Below, in pieces: positions 33,229 to 46,674 of a stretch of 64,000 nt of DNA (positions within the stretch are counted from its first letter, which is position 1; the number at the start of each line of letters is the position of its first letter). The position numbers and the translations under genes are program-made. Origin of the DNA: Nannobrachium achirus (taxonomy: Eukaryota; Chordata; Actinopteri; Myctophiformes; Myctophidae); the NCBI GenBank assembly GCA_963921795.1, contig OY997651.1:54024018-54088017 (forward strand), in the 5' to 3' direction. The notes below the pieces were generated by a model. It saw nothing but the letters and a program-made list of their open reading frames with translations. It was not told where the DNA came from and ran no database searches.

Positions 33229-34091
33229 TGAATGTGAATCCTGAATCCTTTGGACATATGTGGTTAGCCTACTACAGCATGACTTTGACTGACAACTGAA
33301 AAATACAATATTCTTATTAGGGACAAATCAGCCTCCTGTGTGAACTGTGCATAGATAGGGTATAGGTCTATAGTAGTAAGTCATTTTAAGCTTGGTTGCG
33401 CACAGGTGTCATATTTCCAACTAAGTGTTTTTAAGTAAATCAGAAACTACAACGACATGATCAAAATATTTTTTGGTCAATTAAATCAACTGCACATTTA
33501 GTTAACTAAAATCTAATTACATGTAGTCAACTAAAACTAGACTAAAACTAAAATAGTTCAAATTACTAAATTATAACTAAATTAAATAGAATTATATCCA
33601 AAAGACTAAGACTAAAACTATTACAATTTAGTGTCAAAATGAACACTGACTGATGAGCAAATATACAATTAGTGCCATATCACTTACAGCCTGCAGATGG
33701 AACCCTGGAGTTTAATTATTTGCCCACTTACTGCAAATTTGACTGTAGGGCAGTGTCTGTTGGTGTTGTGTTAATTAGGAATCATTACAATTTGATATTT
33801 ATGCTTAACTTGACATTGTCTCATCAAATTATGTTTCAGTGCTGAGTACCGTCCTCTCCTTTGGACACAGTCAAGGTGAAGATTGATTTTCTATCTAAAC
33901 TCTTCAATATTTGCACCTGTCACATACTTCATCCTCTCTCAATTATTACATATATTTGTGTCAGTTTACTGTTATATGCATCTACTCAACTTGCTTGTTA
34001 CTGTGATTTTAGTGACACACAAGTCAGTTTGTAGCATTTGTGTTTATTCTATTTGTGTGTGTGTGTGTTTGTGTTTTATGTGTTTGTGTAG

Positions 34092-34367
34092 AGAGACCAG
34101 CTGTTCTGACCCTGGAGCCCAACTGGTCCCAGATATTTGCTGGAGAGTCTGTTACATTCATATGTGACATGAGAGAGGGAGAGAAGACTGACTGGTGGTA
34201 CAGACTTGACAAAGATGGTCGTCTATTTGTCACAAACTCGTATCTGGATACATTTAAAATGTGTCAAACAATAGGCTGGCACAGTGGTGACTACCAGTGT
34301 TTTGGTGTTCTCAAAACAAACAGCCAGGTTACAAAACAAAGTAATAAAGTCACTTTGATTGTATCAG
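34092..34367 (+). CDS. Gene C Ig domain 1 exon
   Basis: A 276-nt phase 1-1 exon that begins ERPAVLTLEPNWSQ, with Cys in FICDM and DYQCFG and a WWYR core. Close paralogue of the gene B exon 3, with good AG and GTAAGT. Confidence 0.8.
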
Positions 34368-34820
34368 GTAAGTCATATATTTCATCACTGCCATTATGTA
34401 ACATCATTCATAGTACTCATATATGAACATTTTAAATACATAAATATCCTGTAAGGAAAAGTGGAAAGAATTTCAAATATTATCCTTCAGTCCTTGCACA
34501 CATTAATTACCACAATATTAAAGGTGGTGAGAGATAGGCCTATTGCATTGACATTTGCATACATAAAATACCTATGTATTTGTAATTTCTGATGAACAAA
34601 ACCTGATGAAAATGAAAATAATGAATCGTTATATGTTCTATTGAAATCCTCCGCACTTTCTGCATCAATATATTTTCTATACATTGAATTATGTAATATA
34701 CATATTTATTTATATTCATGACATATCCATGTATATAGTGTAGTTATCAGCTACTGTAGTCCACACAGTTTTTCCAGGAACTGACTGTTGTAGTTTTATT
34801 CTTCCTAATCTGATCAACTG

Positions 34821-35078
34821 GTAAGAAACCCAAGGCCACACTGAAAGCTGACCAAACAGACCTACCTGTAGGGGGCAGTGTGACACTGTACTGCTCTGTG
34901 GAAGGTTCATCTGGATGGGAGTGGAGCTACTTCTTGTTCCAACAACATGGCCAGATCACCAAGAAAGATGATGGATCAATCAGTGTGTCAGAAGGAGGAG
35001 TCTATGAGTGCATAGGACAGAGAGGGCAACCGGCTTACTACACTGATTACAGTAATAGAGTCACAATAGTCACAATTG
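34821..35078 (+). CDS. Gene C Ig domain 2 exon with defective acceptor
   Basis: The coding content is intact (KKPKATLKADQTDLPVGGS, LYCSVEGSSGW, GVYECIG, VTIVTIG) and the donor is GTGAGT. Only the acceptor dinucleotide is wrong (TG for AG). Confidence 0.7.
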
Positions 35079-35306
35079 GTGAGTACATGTATGTATTTGT
35101 ACATGGGGGGATACATAGGGACTGTAATATTGAGAATATAGCCTATAGCCATGCTAATGTAAACAAAATGTGGTGTTCTAATTCTAACCTCTATTAGCAT
35201 TGTCCTCATACTGCATCATATTGCCTTCAGTGACTAGATCTATTCAACCTCCAGTGTCTGCTATGAGATTAAATGCTGTTTTCATTGCCGTCATACTGTG
35301 TCATAG

Positions 35307-35486
35307 TGCCTCAACCTTCAGTGACAAGACCTACTCAACCTTCGGTGTCTGGATCTGCTGAACCTTCAGTGCCTGGACCTGTGGAACAGATTTCTCCTGT
35401 TGCAGTGGGGGTGATTGTGGGACTTCTGGTTGTGATTCTACTGACCATCATTCTGCTCCTGCTGTGTCGAAACAGAGCATCTAAAG
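35307..35486 (+). CDS. Gene C stalk and transmembrane exon
   Basis: A 180-nt exon with a short stalk of three QPSV-type units and TM GVIVGLLVVILLTIILLLL, no charged residue. Next to a (TTTC)n tract (35571-35607) that serves as the pyrimidine tract of the following 16-nt exon. Confidence 0.8.
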
Positions 35487-35566
35487 GTAAGGACAACACA
35501 ACGACTTCAATTGATCAATCTATCAGCAGCTCGCTTAGCAGTTATGTTCAAAGATTTATACAGATT

Positions 35567-35606
<40 letters not shown>

Positions 35607-35703
35607 TTTTTTCTACAGGTCCATGTTGTGTCAGGTAAGTACAGTATTAATAAACATAGATTCCTACTTAATACATTTCTATAGATGTGCACTTCATTTC
35701 TGC

Positions 35704-35824
<121 letters not shown>

Positions 35825-36836
35825 ATATATTTCTTTCTTTCTTTTTTTTTTTATTACAGCGCAGTTCAGTCTCAGGGAACCAATCAGGGCTCAGCTGACC
35901 AGGGGACCAATCAAAGTGGGGCTCCTGATGATGTGTACTGCCCACTGCAGCACGGTCAGTTTTGCTAACTTCAAAAAAAATAAACCCTTATTCATTAAAG
36001 AATTAATGTATCTTTTTGAAGTATTGAAATCTATTAGTTTGTTTTGTGTTTTTTTTTTGTTCTTTTAAATAGCAGAATAATTAAAGTTAGGATAATTTAC
36101 ATTTGTTAAAATAAGTGTTAAATGGCTTTATAATCTGATTGCTCATTGTGTTTGTTCAGTAACATACATCTCTTGATTAAACAGGAACTGCATTTTCAGG
36201 TCAGGACACCAATGTTATCCAATCAGGAGACAGAACTCACTGAGTACTGCAGGATAAACAAGTAGATTTGGAAGTGATGACAAAGAAATGAGCAGACAAT
36301 ATTTGAACTTGAACTCAAATAACTCAAATTAAAGCTGATAAATGGGTACTCTCTCCGGATTGGCTGAAGATTGGCCACCCACCTAAAAATGCATTTTCTG
36401 TTTATTAAAGCTGGAGAGAAACCTGAAATAACAACAATAAAGCACCACATTAATGCTTACTATTGTTTACCTTCAGGTGGTGACACAAGCGTCTATGGGG
36501 TAATCGATCACTCTGATGACTATGAAAATGCTACAGTATATACTTTCAAGATTCAGTCCAATTATTTCATTTGGTTTATAGAATATTGACATTAGGAGTG
36601 CCATTTATCACTTGATTTGTTGGATTTGTTTTGTAACTTCTTATTGGGATGAGTAGGCATGTTTCAAAATAAGTGTAATTTGCAAGCTCACAATTGCAAG
36701 CTCACCATAACATAACAGAAGTTTGAGCTCAATCACTGAGTAACACTCTTTATATTATACTTTTGATTTCCATGGCATAGCAATTGTAATGTTTATTATA
36801 ATTCTTTTCTGTCTTTCTTTTCTGTTCTTTATTTTT

Positions 36837-36895
36837 ACAGTGCCGCGTGTCAGGTAAGTACAGTATTACTCGGTCTATTAATAATCATGACAGCA

Positions 36896-36973
<78 letters not shown>

Positions 36974-37095
36974 GATTTCAGAATATTTTTACTTAATTCT
37001 GGTAAATATTTATCTTTACAGGGCAGTTCAGTCTCAGGGAGCCAATCAGGGCTCAGTAATCGATCACTCTGATGACTATGACAATGGTACAGTAT
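36837..37095 (+). other. Second, mosaic set of gene C tail exon-like segments
   Basis: A 13-nt mini-exon-like TGCCGCGTGTCAG (36841-36853) resembles the 16-nt exon. At about 37022 an exon-like segment joins the start of exon 35860 (AVQSQGANQGS) to the end of exon 36477 (VIDHSDDYDN) in frame. It looks like an internal duplication followed by a deletion. No downstream donor is certain. Confidence 0.4.
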
Positions 37096-37099
37096 ATGC

Positions 37100-38490
37100 A
37101 TGCTTTCAAGATTCAGTCCAATTATTTAATTTGGTTTTATTATAGAATATTGACATTATGAATGTCATTTGTTCAGTTTCAGATCTAACACTTGATTTGT
37201 TGGATTTGTTTCGTAACTTCTTATTGGGATGAGTGGGCATGTTTATTTAATTCATTCAGTCAAATTATTTAGTCTGGAAAATGTGTTCAGGTTCAGATTT
37301 ATAGGTACCGGTACTTTATCACTTTTTATTTATTTATTTTCTTGTAAAAAAAAAAGATAAAATAGTCTCCCCATTGAAAAACATATCTCAAAGTCACACA
37401 TATCACACACAAAGAAGCATGAACAAAGTAGATTCTGTTTATGTATTCCTCTGCCTACACGTGTCCTAGAATGAGCGAATAGGCGAAGGGGATAATGTCA
37501 CGTGATTCCCTTGTTTGGCCCAACAAAAACTCTGATATGTGTCTTAACTCGCTCGGTGCCAATTAAATATGGGCTTTTACGCTATTATTGCCATAAATAG
37601 ACCATAGACTTCCATGTAATTTATAGTGCACAGATCATGCACGCCCATGCACAGATCATGCACCATGTTTGTGCAGGCTGTTCACAGCTTTCAAACAAAA
37701 AAATCAGATTGGAAATCCGTTCAGGCATTCTTGAGAAAATAGCCATTATGTTTTCTTCAGATGTAAACAAACATGGCTGCCATGTTTGAAAGATGGGGTT
37801 GTATGGGGGGTGGAACATGCAAAATCGCGATTGAAATCATGTTTACTAGATTTAATGGGGTCCAAAAAATTTTAAAAAAAATATATATATATTCAAAACA
37901 TTTTTTTTTTTTTTTTTTTTTTTTTCTAAGTAAAAGTCACCCAAAGTCGCTTGGCAGGGAAGTCCATAGTGAGAAAGTTGCTCTGAAAGTCGTTTGGCAC
38001 TGTATGAGTTGAATACATGGTTGGTAAAATTGCTGAAAGTTTAGAATATCTGGCGGTCCCGTTTTCCCTCTTAGAACCATCTAATAGATTGGTGGTTGTT
38101 GCAATTACCTGCACTACAATACTTCACCATCTGTTGCGCTATGATGAAATTAACCCATAAAATGTAACAACGTGTACCTTCCATAATGCAATTCCAATGG
38201 AGAAAGCTTGTGTTGTTTCACCCGGAGAAGCAATGGCGGGTTTGGCCAAACCCAGGCCAGAAGTATACAGTATGTGTGTCTGAAAGAATAACATTACAAA
38301 TCCCTTTTCTTTTTTGGCCTTATTGGTTTATAAACTAAATCTATACCAAAGTTTAATTGTGCTTTAAGGGTTCTCTTACCATATTGTTGCCATCAGACAC
38401 ACATTAGTAGCACCAGAGCCAAGAATTACATGTTGAGTGAAATTCCAGTGAGCAAAGATATGTGTGATCTGTTGAGATGGAATGAAAATG
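37100..38490. other. Intergenic, no gene seen
   Basis: AT-rich DNA with a T run near 37900. No conserved coding signal or clear element ends. Confidence 0.5.
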
Positions 38491-38498
38491 GAACTTAA

Positions 38499-38962
38499 CT
38501 CTCCTACTGCCAGATTATGTATTTATTTATTGGGTCTGGCGCCATCAAAAAGCGGCTTACCTTTGCGACGTTATAGTAGATAGACAGACAGACATTTATT
38601 TATTTATTTTTATTTTTTTTGGTTGTGCAATAGTGCACTTTGGTCTGCCAGGCAGCAGAGGGCGGCGTCATGCGAGAATGAATGTGAATTGTCCTGCTAT
38701 GTGTTGCCGTACATTCAGAGCAGTCACTGGCTACAGAGCCTCCGGGCCAGAGGAAATCAACAAGGAAGTGAATTGTTCTCCGTTGATCTAACGCATAATG
38801 GATTTTTTACACCATCACAGCGGAAAATGTGTTTACAGTAAACGGCCGCGCGACCCCTCATCAGCTTACAGTCATCAGACGAACGAACCGAACGAGCGCC
38901 GTATTGGCATCGAGGTTCTGTAAAAAATGGGGCGAGCGTTATCGTTCAAAGCGTGGGGAGAG
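38499..38962 (+). mobile_element. 464-bp piggyBac-like MITE, copy 2
   Basis: Flanked by TTAA at 38495-38498 and 38963-38966. Same length as, and inverted relative to, 18269-18732. The contained 72-codon ORF is identical, so little time has passed since transposition. Confidence 0.75.
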
Positions 38963-39296
38963 TTAATGAATGGCAACACTCTGAATGAGTGGGGGGAATG
39001 GGGATTCATTTCTTCATATTCCACAGTTAAAGAAACCCTGTGGATAAAATAATAAACAGCATGATGTTCAATGACTCAGTATCCTGTTTTTAAAATGTAT
39101 CTTTATTTCAACCTTTAGATACAGACGTGTAGGACAACCCAAGATGACGCATGCTCTGTGGATCAAGTCAAATGGATCTTCACCATTAATGCAGGGACAC
39201 CGCGATACAAATGGATCTTCAGAATGAATGCAGAGTAACATTCATGTCCATTCACATGCAAGAACCATGTTCACTATATGCATGCACGGCAGGTTG

Positions 39297-40456
39297 ATAC
39301 TGTAAAAAGACCAAACTCACTGTAGGCAGTGGTGGGAAAGTAAATGCACTTGGCAGTGTAGGTAGATACTGTAAATAGACTAAATTCAATGTAACAGGTT
39401 TGCTCCATAACAGATAAAGGAGTGTTTTAGCATACATTTTCTGTTTATGATTTCTTTATGTCTGTAGTATGACTTTACTTGTTTTATGATTTTCTTGGGA
39501 TTTGTTGGACAACATCTTGTATTTCCTGATGAAATATGCATTTTATAATGTTCTTGTTTTTTTATGACTTGTATTAACATAATAGTCTTGTGTGAAATTT
39601 TTGGGGGATATCGCAGAGTCTGTTGCTGGATACTATGATATTTCTTTCTTACTTTTTCTTTTACAACAGTATATATGATTTATGTTATGACAGTAATATG
39701 TTATTACTATTTTACACAAGTACATGACTTTATTGGATTTATTTAGATAAAAAGAGATGGGGGTTCGGCGGCCAAATACATATAATTTGGGGGGTCCTTG
39801 ACATGAAAGAGTTTGAGCACCACTGATCTCAGAAAACTGTTGGGATTTAGAAGACATTTATAGAATGTCCCTCAGGTCTTAATGGGTTAACATGTATAGT
39901 AGCTGAATTAAGTTAGACAGTTAGTCAGTAGGACTGTCTTGTATTCTAAGTGGGGGTTTTATCTCACCCTTTTTTTTCTTTGAAACACCAAACTTAGTTT
40001 TGTGTCTGCTTACCTTGTAAATATTGTAAAACGTCTTGCACAATACAGCAATGTTTTGCTCCTCAGTCCTTGGTTTGGTCTCCTTGATTTACATCCCATT
40101 ATGCTCATCACCATTGTCATTTTCCTAAACTAATTTAAGTTATGTACTATTTTCTATTTAATTTATACCATATCATTGCTCTTTTGTGGATTCACTGACT
40201 ATACTGTACATAATATGCTGTATGATGTTTTTCTTACCTAAAATTCTCATACATGGATATTTTCAGACGACGAAGCGGCCTGAAAATCTTGTCAAAAACA
40301 CACGTGATATGCCTATACATCGAGACTTGTGCATATTTCCAAAGTGACAATTTAAGAAGGGATATTTTATTTTAGTTTAGAAATATTAAACTTGAAACAG
40401 GGTCACATAATTGTACACTGAAATGGAATGCTTCCCTCAGAACACTATGTGTCTAA
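39297..40456. repeat. Receptor-cluster 3' flank, third copy
   Basis: Homologous to 1740-2120 and 25700-27400. The part from about 39775 recurs almost unchanged at 60511-61190. No ORF of note. Confidence 0.65.
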
Positions 40457-40794
40457 AGCCCGTATCAGAGTGTACGGTGGAGACCTATCCACCGCACATT
40501 TGAGGTGGAAAGCTTTCCACCTCAAGTCAGAAAATAAGTGCAGGCCATCATAGTCACGGCCCACGGTGAAGTCCTTTACACCGTCTAGACCGGTTCAGGT
40601 CGACCAATCAGTGAACGGGGTGTAGAGCCTGTCTGTCTGATAGTAAAAACAGAGAGATGTGTTGGAACTCGCGGTGGAAAGCTCTACACCGTGAGGAATG
40701 ATGTAACGTTGTAGTTTCATGACTCAAAAAGACTCGAAAAGACTACACTGCGGTGGTCGGTGTAAAGCCTTCCACCGCGGACGCGACTATGATA
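40457..40794. mobile_element. MITE-like element with GTATCA ends and CCACCGC repeats
   Basis: The otherwise identical flank at 61171 lacks this segment. The ends CGTATCAGAGTGTACGGTGG and the inverted CGCGACTATGATAC suggest short TIRs. Internal GGTGGAAAGCTTTCCACCTC palindromes recur. Confidence 0.55.
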
Positions 40795-41603
40795 CACATC
40801 TGCTCACAGTGACCCAGACTCCCAGACAAGTCCACAGGGAGACAGCCTTACAGGGATTTGTATGACATTTTGCACCCTACTCTATTCAACGCACTGATTT
40901 TTGTGTCTTTTTGTGTGTGTTTTTCTAACACCTTAATTAACGTTCATAAGTACTGTATGTCATTCACAGTTCACATCTGCTACTATGCTCACGCACCTTG
41001 TTTAATCACCTTTCCCAATTGCCCCCCTTCTTCCCTTTTTTCTTTTTTCTGCTTGGCCCCGTTATCACTGCTTGCAGCTATATTCTTTAGTAAACACAAA
41101 AAATGTATTATATAAATTTACCCAAATTATTGTCTTAGGAACGTGGCACAAAACCAAAAGTATTATTGAACACAAGTCTCCATGCATGAGTAATCAACAG
41201 AAAATAAGTCATTTTGAGGGTGAAATACTCCTTTAAGTAAAAGTATCAATACTGCAATGTAGATGTGACTCTGTACAAGTATTCAAAATGATACTGAGGT
41301 GTTAATGGGAAGAGGTTCTTTTAAGCACTCTGCATGCATGCACCAGTTTGTGAAGTTCATCTACTCTTAAAATTGCTCGTTCATATATATATATTTTTTT
41401 AATGTCCAATAATCTTCTATAAACAGGTTTCACTTTTTCCACGTCTTATACCACACTTTGGTTTAGCAGTTGTGTGGAGCAGTGGTTCTCAAATCTAGCA
41501 CCCCCCTGTAGTAACTCTGACGACCTCCTAGGGGTCCAGACCCCCTGTTGAAGACCCCTTTATACCATTTCCTTTTATTTTGAAGTATGGACTTGGTGTT
41601 TCC

Positions 41604-41920
41604 TGTTGGGACCGCTTGTAGCGGCTGTCTGTCTTGTCACAATTGGCTATCCTCTTCACCTGTGTGTCCTATAACTGTTAGCCAATCATGTCTGTCCTGA
41701 TAGACTCATAGCCAATCACGTGTTGATTGTCTATAATGTTCACCTGTGTCCTGTTAGTCCCTGGCTGTATATAAACTCCAGTGTTTCACTCGCATGGTTA
41801 GACAGTCAGGGAGTGACACAGTCTGCTGTAGTGTGTGAAGTTGTTTGTTCCTTTGAGTAAAGGTTACCGACTGATGTCTGGAACGGTAGCCTTTTTATTT
41901 TACTTGTTAGGTATTAGGTC
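41604..41920 (+). mobile_element. Possible solo LTR
   Basis: It begins TGTTGGGACC and has several CCAAT boxes (AGCCAATCA), a TGTATATAAACTCC TATA region near 41770 and a downstream transcription-start-like block. The 3' end and target duplication are not clear. Confidence 0.3.
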
Positions 41921-42429
41921 TAGGATGACGAGACCAGAGGAAGTTAGACTTACGATATGCCAAATAAATACACACTGGGATATGTTACCCCAGAGGCAGC
42001 CCATATGGATTTAACATTCAAGACACTGATCCATTAATTTCACAAACAATGAACCAACATGACAGTTAACAAACTATGATCAATCAAAACAACAAACTGA
42101 GACATTACACTACATACACTACACTAATAATAAAAATGAAACACTAATGTAATTGGGCCTTCACATATTGGAAGGAGACCCGACATGAAGCTACTTGAAA
42201 ATGATTGTCTTGTACTTCAGGCTGTAGAAAGAAAATATAAGTTATATTTGATACTAGGTTAACATTGGGGGTGGAGGTTGCTCTGCACTGCATTGCACTG
42301 AAAACAGGCACACCAAACTACTAGACACCAACACAAATGTAATGCACATGTCTAATAAGCCAAATGCATAGCAGCAACTCAATGTACTCAATGTATGCCT
42401 AGTAGTGTGGGGATTTAAGGGGAGCAAAT

Positions 42430-43035
42430 GCTAATTTCGTGCAAATTTGTCTTAAAGCGCAAAATTTTGCACAGATGTAGCCCAGGGCTTGCTCTAATGA
42501 TTTAGCTAGGGCGCCCGAGCCGACGACCTTCGGGGTCGCCACAGCCGCCAAATCAAGTTGGGCTCCCATTGACTTTCGATACAGGAGGAAAATACCCAGA
42601 AAAACATTTTTTTTCTGGGTATTTAAGTAGGATCTGAGGGGTCTAACTAGGTGTTTGTCATGATGCTGAATCCATTGCAGGCATTTGTTTTGCACAAAAA
42701 ACATTCCTTGGGCAAGAAATGGCCTCAGAAAACGATGCATGTATGGGTGAGCATTCATGTTAGTCGGAGGCTTTAGGGTTTTTTTTCTCGTGCTAATCAG
42801 TCTAAAAGTGCAACATTTTGCACAGATGTAGCTCAGGGCATGCTCTAATGATTTAGCTAGGGCGCCCGAGTCTGCGACCTATGGGGTCGCCACAGCGACC
42901 AAATCAAGTTGGGCTCCCATCGACTTTAGTGATGAAAAGTGATGAGTCATCACTTTTCAGAGTTTTGTGGGTGTTTTCTGGTGCTGTGGTGACCCCGAAG
43001 GTTGCCGACTCGGGCGCCCTAGCTAAATCATTATT
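42430..43035. repeat. Direct and inverted repeats with CGACCTTCGGGGTCG palindromes
   Basis: About 150 nt at 42450-42585 recurs at 42800-42935, with part of it inverted at 42990-43033. Each contains GGCGCCCGAG next to a GCGACC/GGTCGC-like palindrome, reminiscent of the Helitron-like ends at 15-20 kb. Confidence 0.5.
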
Positions 43036-44117
43036 GATTGATTGTCAACATATAACAATCAAAATGCACTTAAAATATTAATATCATGCTTACCTTTCTT
43101 CTTTCCATAAAAGCTACTTGAAGTTAGGGCAGCCATTTTGTCATGTTCCCATTTCCAATGAACCCAGGGCAAAGCCCCACACATGTGACATCATTTGAAA
43201 GCTACAGATGTCCTCTGTAATGCACAACAGGACTCAACTCACTGGCATGTATAGTAAGGGAGGCATTCACTCAAAACCAATGTGCACTACAGAGGACAAA
43301 AACCAATTAGCTGAGTCTCAGGAGGATCATACCTGGGGAGTGATTGGGACTTCCCTTGGGAAGACAGATTCAGCTACATCCTTTAGCCCTTGACAGTATT
43401 GGCCACACTCCGGTTTCTTTTATTCCCTTCCTCAGCTGCCTTATTTGAGAAGTGGTTCTACCCAGAACCTGCATTTTAACATTAAACACAAATTTAAAAA
43501 AACAGGAGAATTAGGGCAAAAGATAGTAGATGGTAGCTAATGAGCACCAGAATTAATATGGTAGCTGATGACACTAAAGCTGGTTCTTTATCAGACAATA
43601 AAATAAAACAATGCTGTTTAAATACACTTCTATTAGGTGAGTTTGCATTTCATATTGTTGCTTTTGACCTGTAATAAGTATTCTTTATACTGTCATTCTG
43701 TTGTAGAAGCTCATTTTAAAAGTTAAAACGGTTCCAATTAGACTGGTCACAGCATAACTAGCCTCACTACATTGAGTAACTGGTTAACAACTAGTAGGGG
43801 TGTAACGATACATTTTAACAACGATACGCAAGATACATAATTGATGATACATGTACAATATTGGTTCATTCATGGTGATACGATACGATTCAATGATTTA
43901 CAATCGATATAGTAACTATTTAGCAAAGAAATAAAATCTGTGTGAAATGTGTCAATAGTGCATGTTTCAAAATGTGCAAAATGATTTATTATGGATATAA
44001 ATAAGTAAACATTGTGATTCTCTAGCAAATACTACTATAACTTTCAATATTTCAGTTGTGATGCTTTACTTAACATTGGTTGTCAAATGTATTCATGTTT
44101 CTATGTTCTATTCTTAC

Positions 44118-44862
44118 CACTTGTTGCAGAAGAGTCTGGTGGTGGTAGATCAAACATGTCAGTAAGGTGTCGGACATCCGATTTCTGTCCTCAGAAAGCT
44201 CCTCCTGGCCTTCAAGCTGTGTGAGGCGAGAGAGAGAGATCCATATTAGTCCTCTTTTTCCAAAGACAACGTTTAACAGTGGTAAGTAAATACTTAAGTA
44301 TTCAAACATCCAAATTAATTTATTTTAGCACAAAATATTAAAAGATATTAGCAGATCTACAAGCTCCCTACACATCACTCTGTGAAAGCACTGAGTGCTT
44401 GTAGACCAGATACCCGTATATTTTAAACAGAGCGCAAGTTGTTAATTTCTTTTTTTGTACGTTCAGTCTCAAGAGCCCCTTCCTGTACTGAGTCAAAAGA
44501 ACAATATTTTGATTAAAGATGTAGCAGTTAGTCAGCAGCTTGCAAAAAGGACTCAAGTAGCAGTACTCAAGTAAATGTACTTTGTTACTGTACACTGCTG
44601 CTTCTTACCAACTTTATTGTCTCCCTCTGATCAAAATCAGGGCAATCTTCCAGCTCCAAGGTTGCCGTCTCAATAGGGCCCCCTAGCAGAACGTGGACGA
44701 TTGCTGGACTTAGCCCTGCCAGGCCCGGCCCACCGTGAATGAAATTATGGCCAACGATTCTGCCAGCCATCAAGAACAGGTCCGAGTCAAGGAGTGGCTG
44801 CGATGTACATGGAATGAGGTGTCCCTTATCTTCATCAAACAGCCTTATTATGTCTGAAGTGC
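44118..44862 (-). pseudogene. Two exons of a HECT/G2E3-like gene fragment
   Basis: Minus-strand exons 44609-44862 and 44118-44216 have clean acceptors and GTAAG donors. The first reads IIRLFDEDKGHLIPCTSQ, then LFLMAGRIVGHNFIHGG and PGLAGLSPAIVHVLLGG, a pattern I associate with fish G2E3-like (HECT-type) multicopy proteins. Neither frame is broken, but the rest of the gene is missing or unrecognised. It could belong with the exon-like piece at 46024-46200. Confidence 0.45.
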
Positions 44863-46023
44863 CTGCGTGGTGACAAAGCATAAGATTTACCACCAGAATG
44901 GTTTCCATGAAATTGCTTCATAATAAAAAGATAACTGAAACACTTCTCTTGACCAGTCACATTGCTGCATACAGACTGATAGAAAGTCAAGCTAAATTTG
45001 GGAAGGTGCTTCTTTAGGTTCTAAGACAGAGCTGTATATAGCACAGCATGGAAACATTAGGCAGACTTGGAGGGAAAAGCACACCGACCAACATACCAAA
45101 ATTCATGTGTAATCCAGTCTGCAATATTTGCATGGCAAAGCTCAAAAAGAGCCCGATCACCTATCACACACAAACACAAAAGAAAAGTGTTAAGTTTGAC
45201 ATAATGAAATGTATATTCAGAGACATTAGTTGGCCCACATGTTTCTAAGGTTTAGTGGCATAGATTTTGATTTGGTCAACAAAACGATATTTGTTTTATT
45301 TGCACCAAAATGCATTCCTCAATTTAATCCAATCTAATGGATGAATAACTGAACAGAATTTACTTGCCCTACTTGAAATTGCCAACTTTAATGAATGTTG
45401 TTGAAGGCTTGTAACTTCCCCAAACAACTGCACCTGTCTACATTTCTGTCTAATACAAAAATGAGGTGGCTTTGCTCACCTGAGCAAATGGCATATGATA
45501 GCTACACATTCACATTATAGCCTCGGAAACCAAGGCTTATAAAATAATAATAATAAAGCCTGTGCAAGTCCCCCTATAACTGTGCTGGTTCACTTAATTG
45601 TATATAAAATAAATGTAGCCGTTTAGATATCTTATTTTACATCAGTATTGTTCATGTGAACTGTTTTGTTTATAGGCTTAGCCATTATAATTGTAAAATC
45701 GCTATGATTTATCACTCGTTTTCCACCGCGGATCACTTCTCCATTTACTCAAAGCGGATAGTAGCAGGAGTCATGTCCCCCTCCGCGTCATTTCGAGACG
45801 GCGGAGGACCCAGCGTGATCTCAAAGAATGTCCGCGTTAGGTTAGACAATCATATTACTAACACAATGACTGCAGACGCAGTCACCCTATACTGCAGAAA
45901 CAATAACCCTTAAATTATTTTCGCATTCTTCATGGGATCTCAATCTGTAATTTGTGACTGAAAATCTGATTATCAAATTTTAATATATATATAGATATTA
46001 TATTTAAAAATAAATATTTATAC

Positions 46024-46200
46024 CTCACAGGAAATTTCTGCAGCCCATTTATTTCTGTTTATCTTGTAGAATCCAATGACAGCCGCTTCTCTGTCCTTGA
46101 CCTCAGAATGTAGGTCCATTGTGATGTGAAGAGCTGGCTCCCACTCTTGCTCTCTGATCATACTGTACGTGTCCTGGACAGTGCTGCGGCCCTCGAAGCA
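46024..46200 (-). CDS. Exon-like ORF, unknown, possibly of the same gene
   Basis: The minus strand encodes GRSTVQDTYSMIREQEWEPA, then LHSEVKDREAAVIGFYKINR, up to a GAG|GTA donor. The acceptor is probably CGCAG near 46190. I do not recognise the domain. Confidence 0.35.
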
Positions 46201-46674
46201 ACTTCAATTTGCTGCCATTCTATGGAATAGAGCAAAAATGATTTCTCAGTTTGATATTAAACATTAATAGTTCAAACCGATGTTCTGTAAAGTCCAGTTT
46301 GTCAAAACAACGAATGCATGGCAACATTTACAATCACCAAAGTGAAACATATTGGATGGACAATAGAGGCACCGCCATCTTTATTGTATTTCCGATACGA
46401 CATTTGATAAAAGGGCTTGTGTGGGACAACGATGACATGGATGTGTTTGTATTGATAAAAACACGTTTGACCACAACAAATAGTGTAAAAGCGATAGGCT
46501 TATAAGCTCCACTCTATGCTATGAGAGCTGCTGGGTTCTGCTGGGGAAACTGGACAACAGGGCCATTTCTGCCTAATAGACCCCATGGACAGTCTTTTTG
46601 TATCATTATTAAGTAGGAAAGCAAGCCTAGAAGTGTTTTAGGGGTTTGTCCTTTAACACCTGTAATATAAGTAG

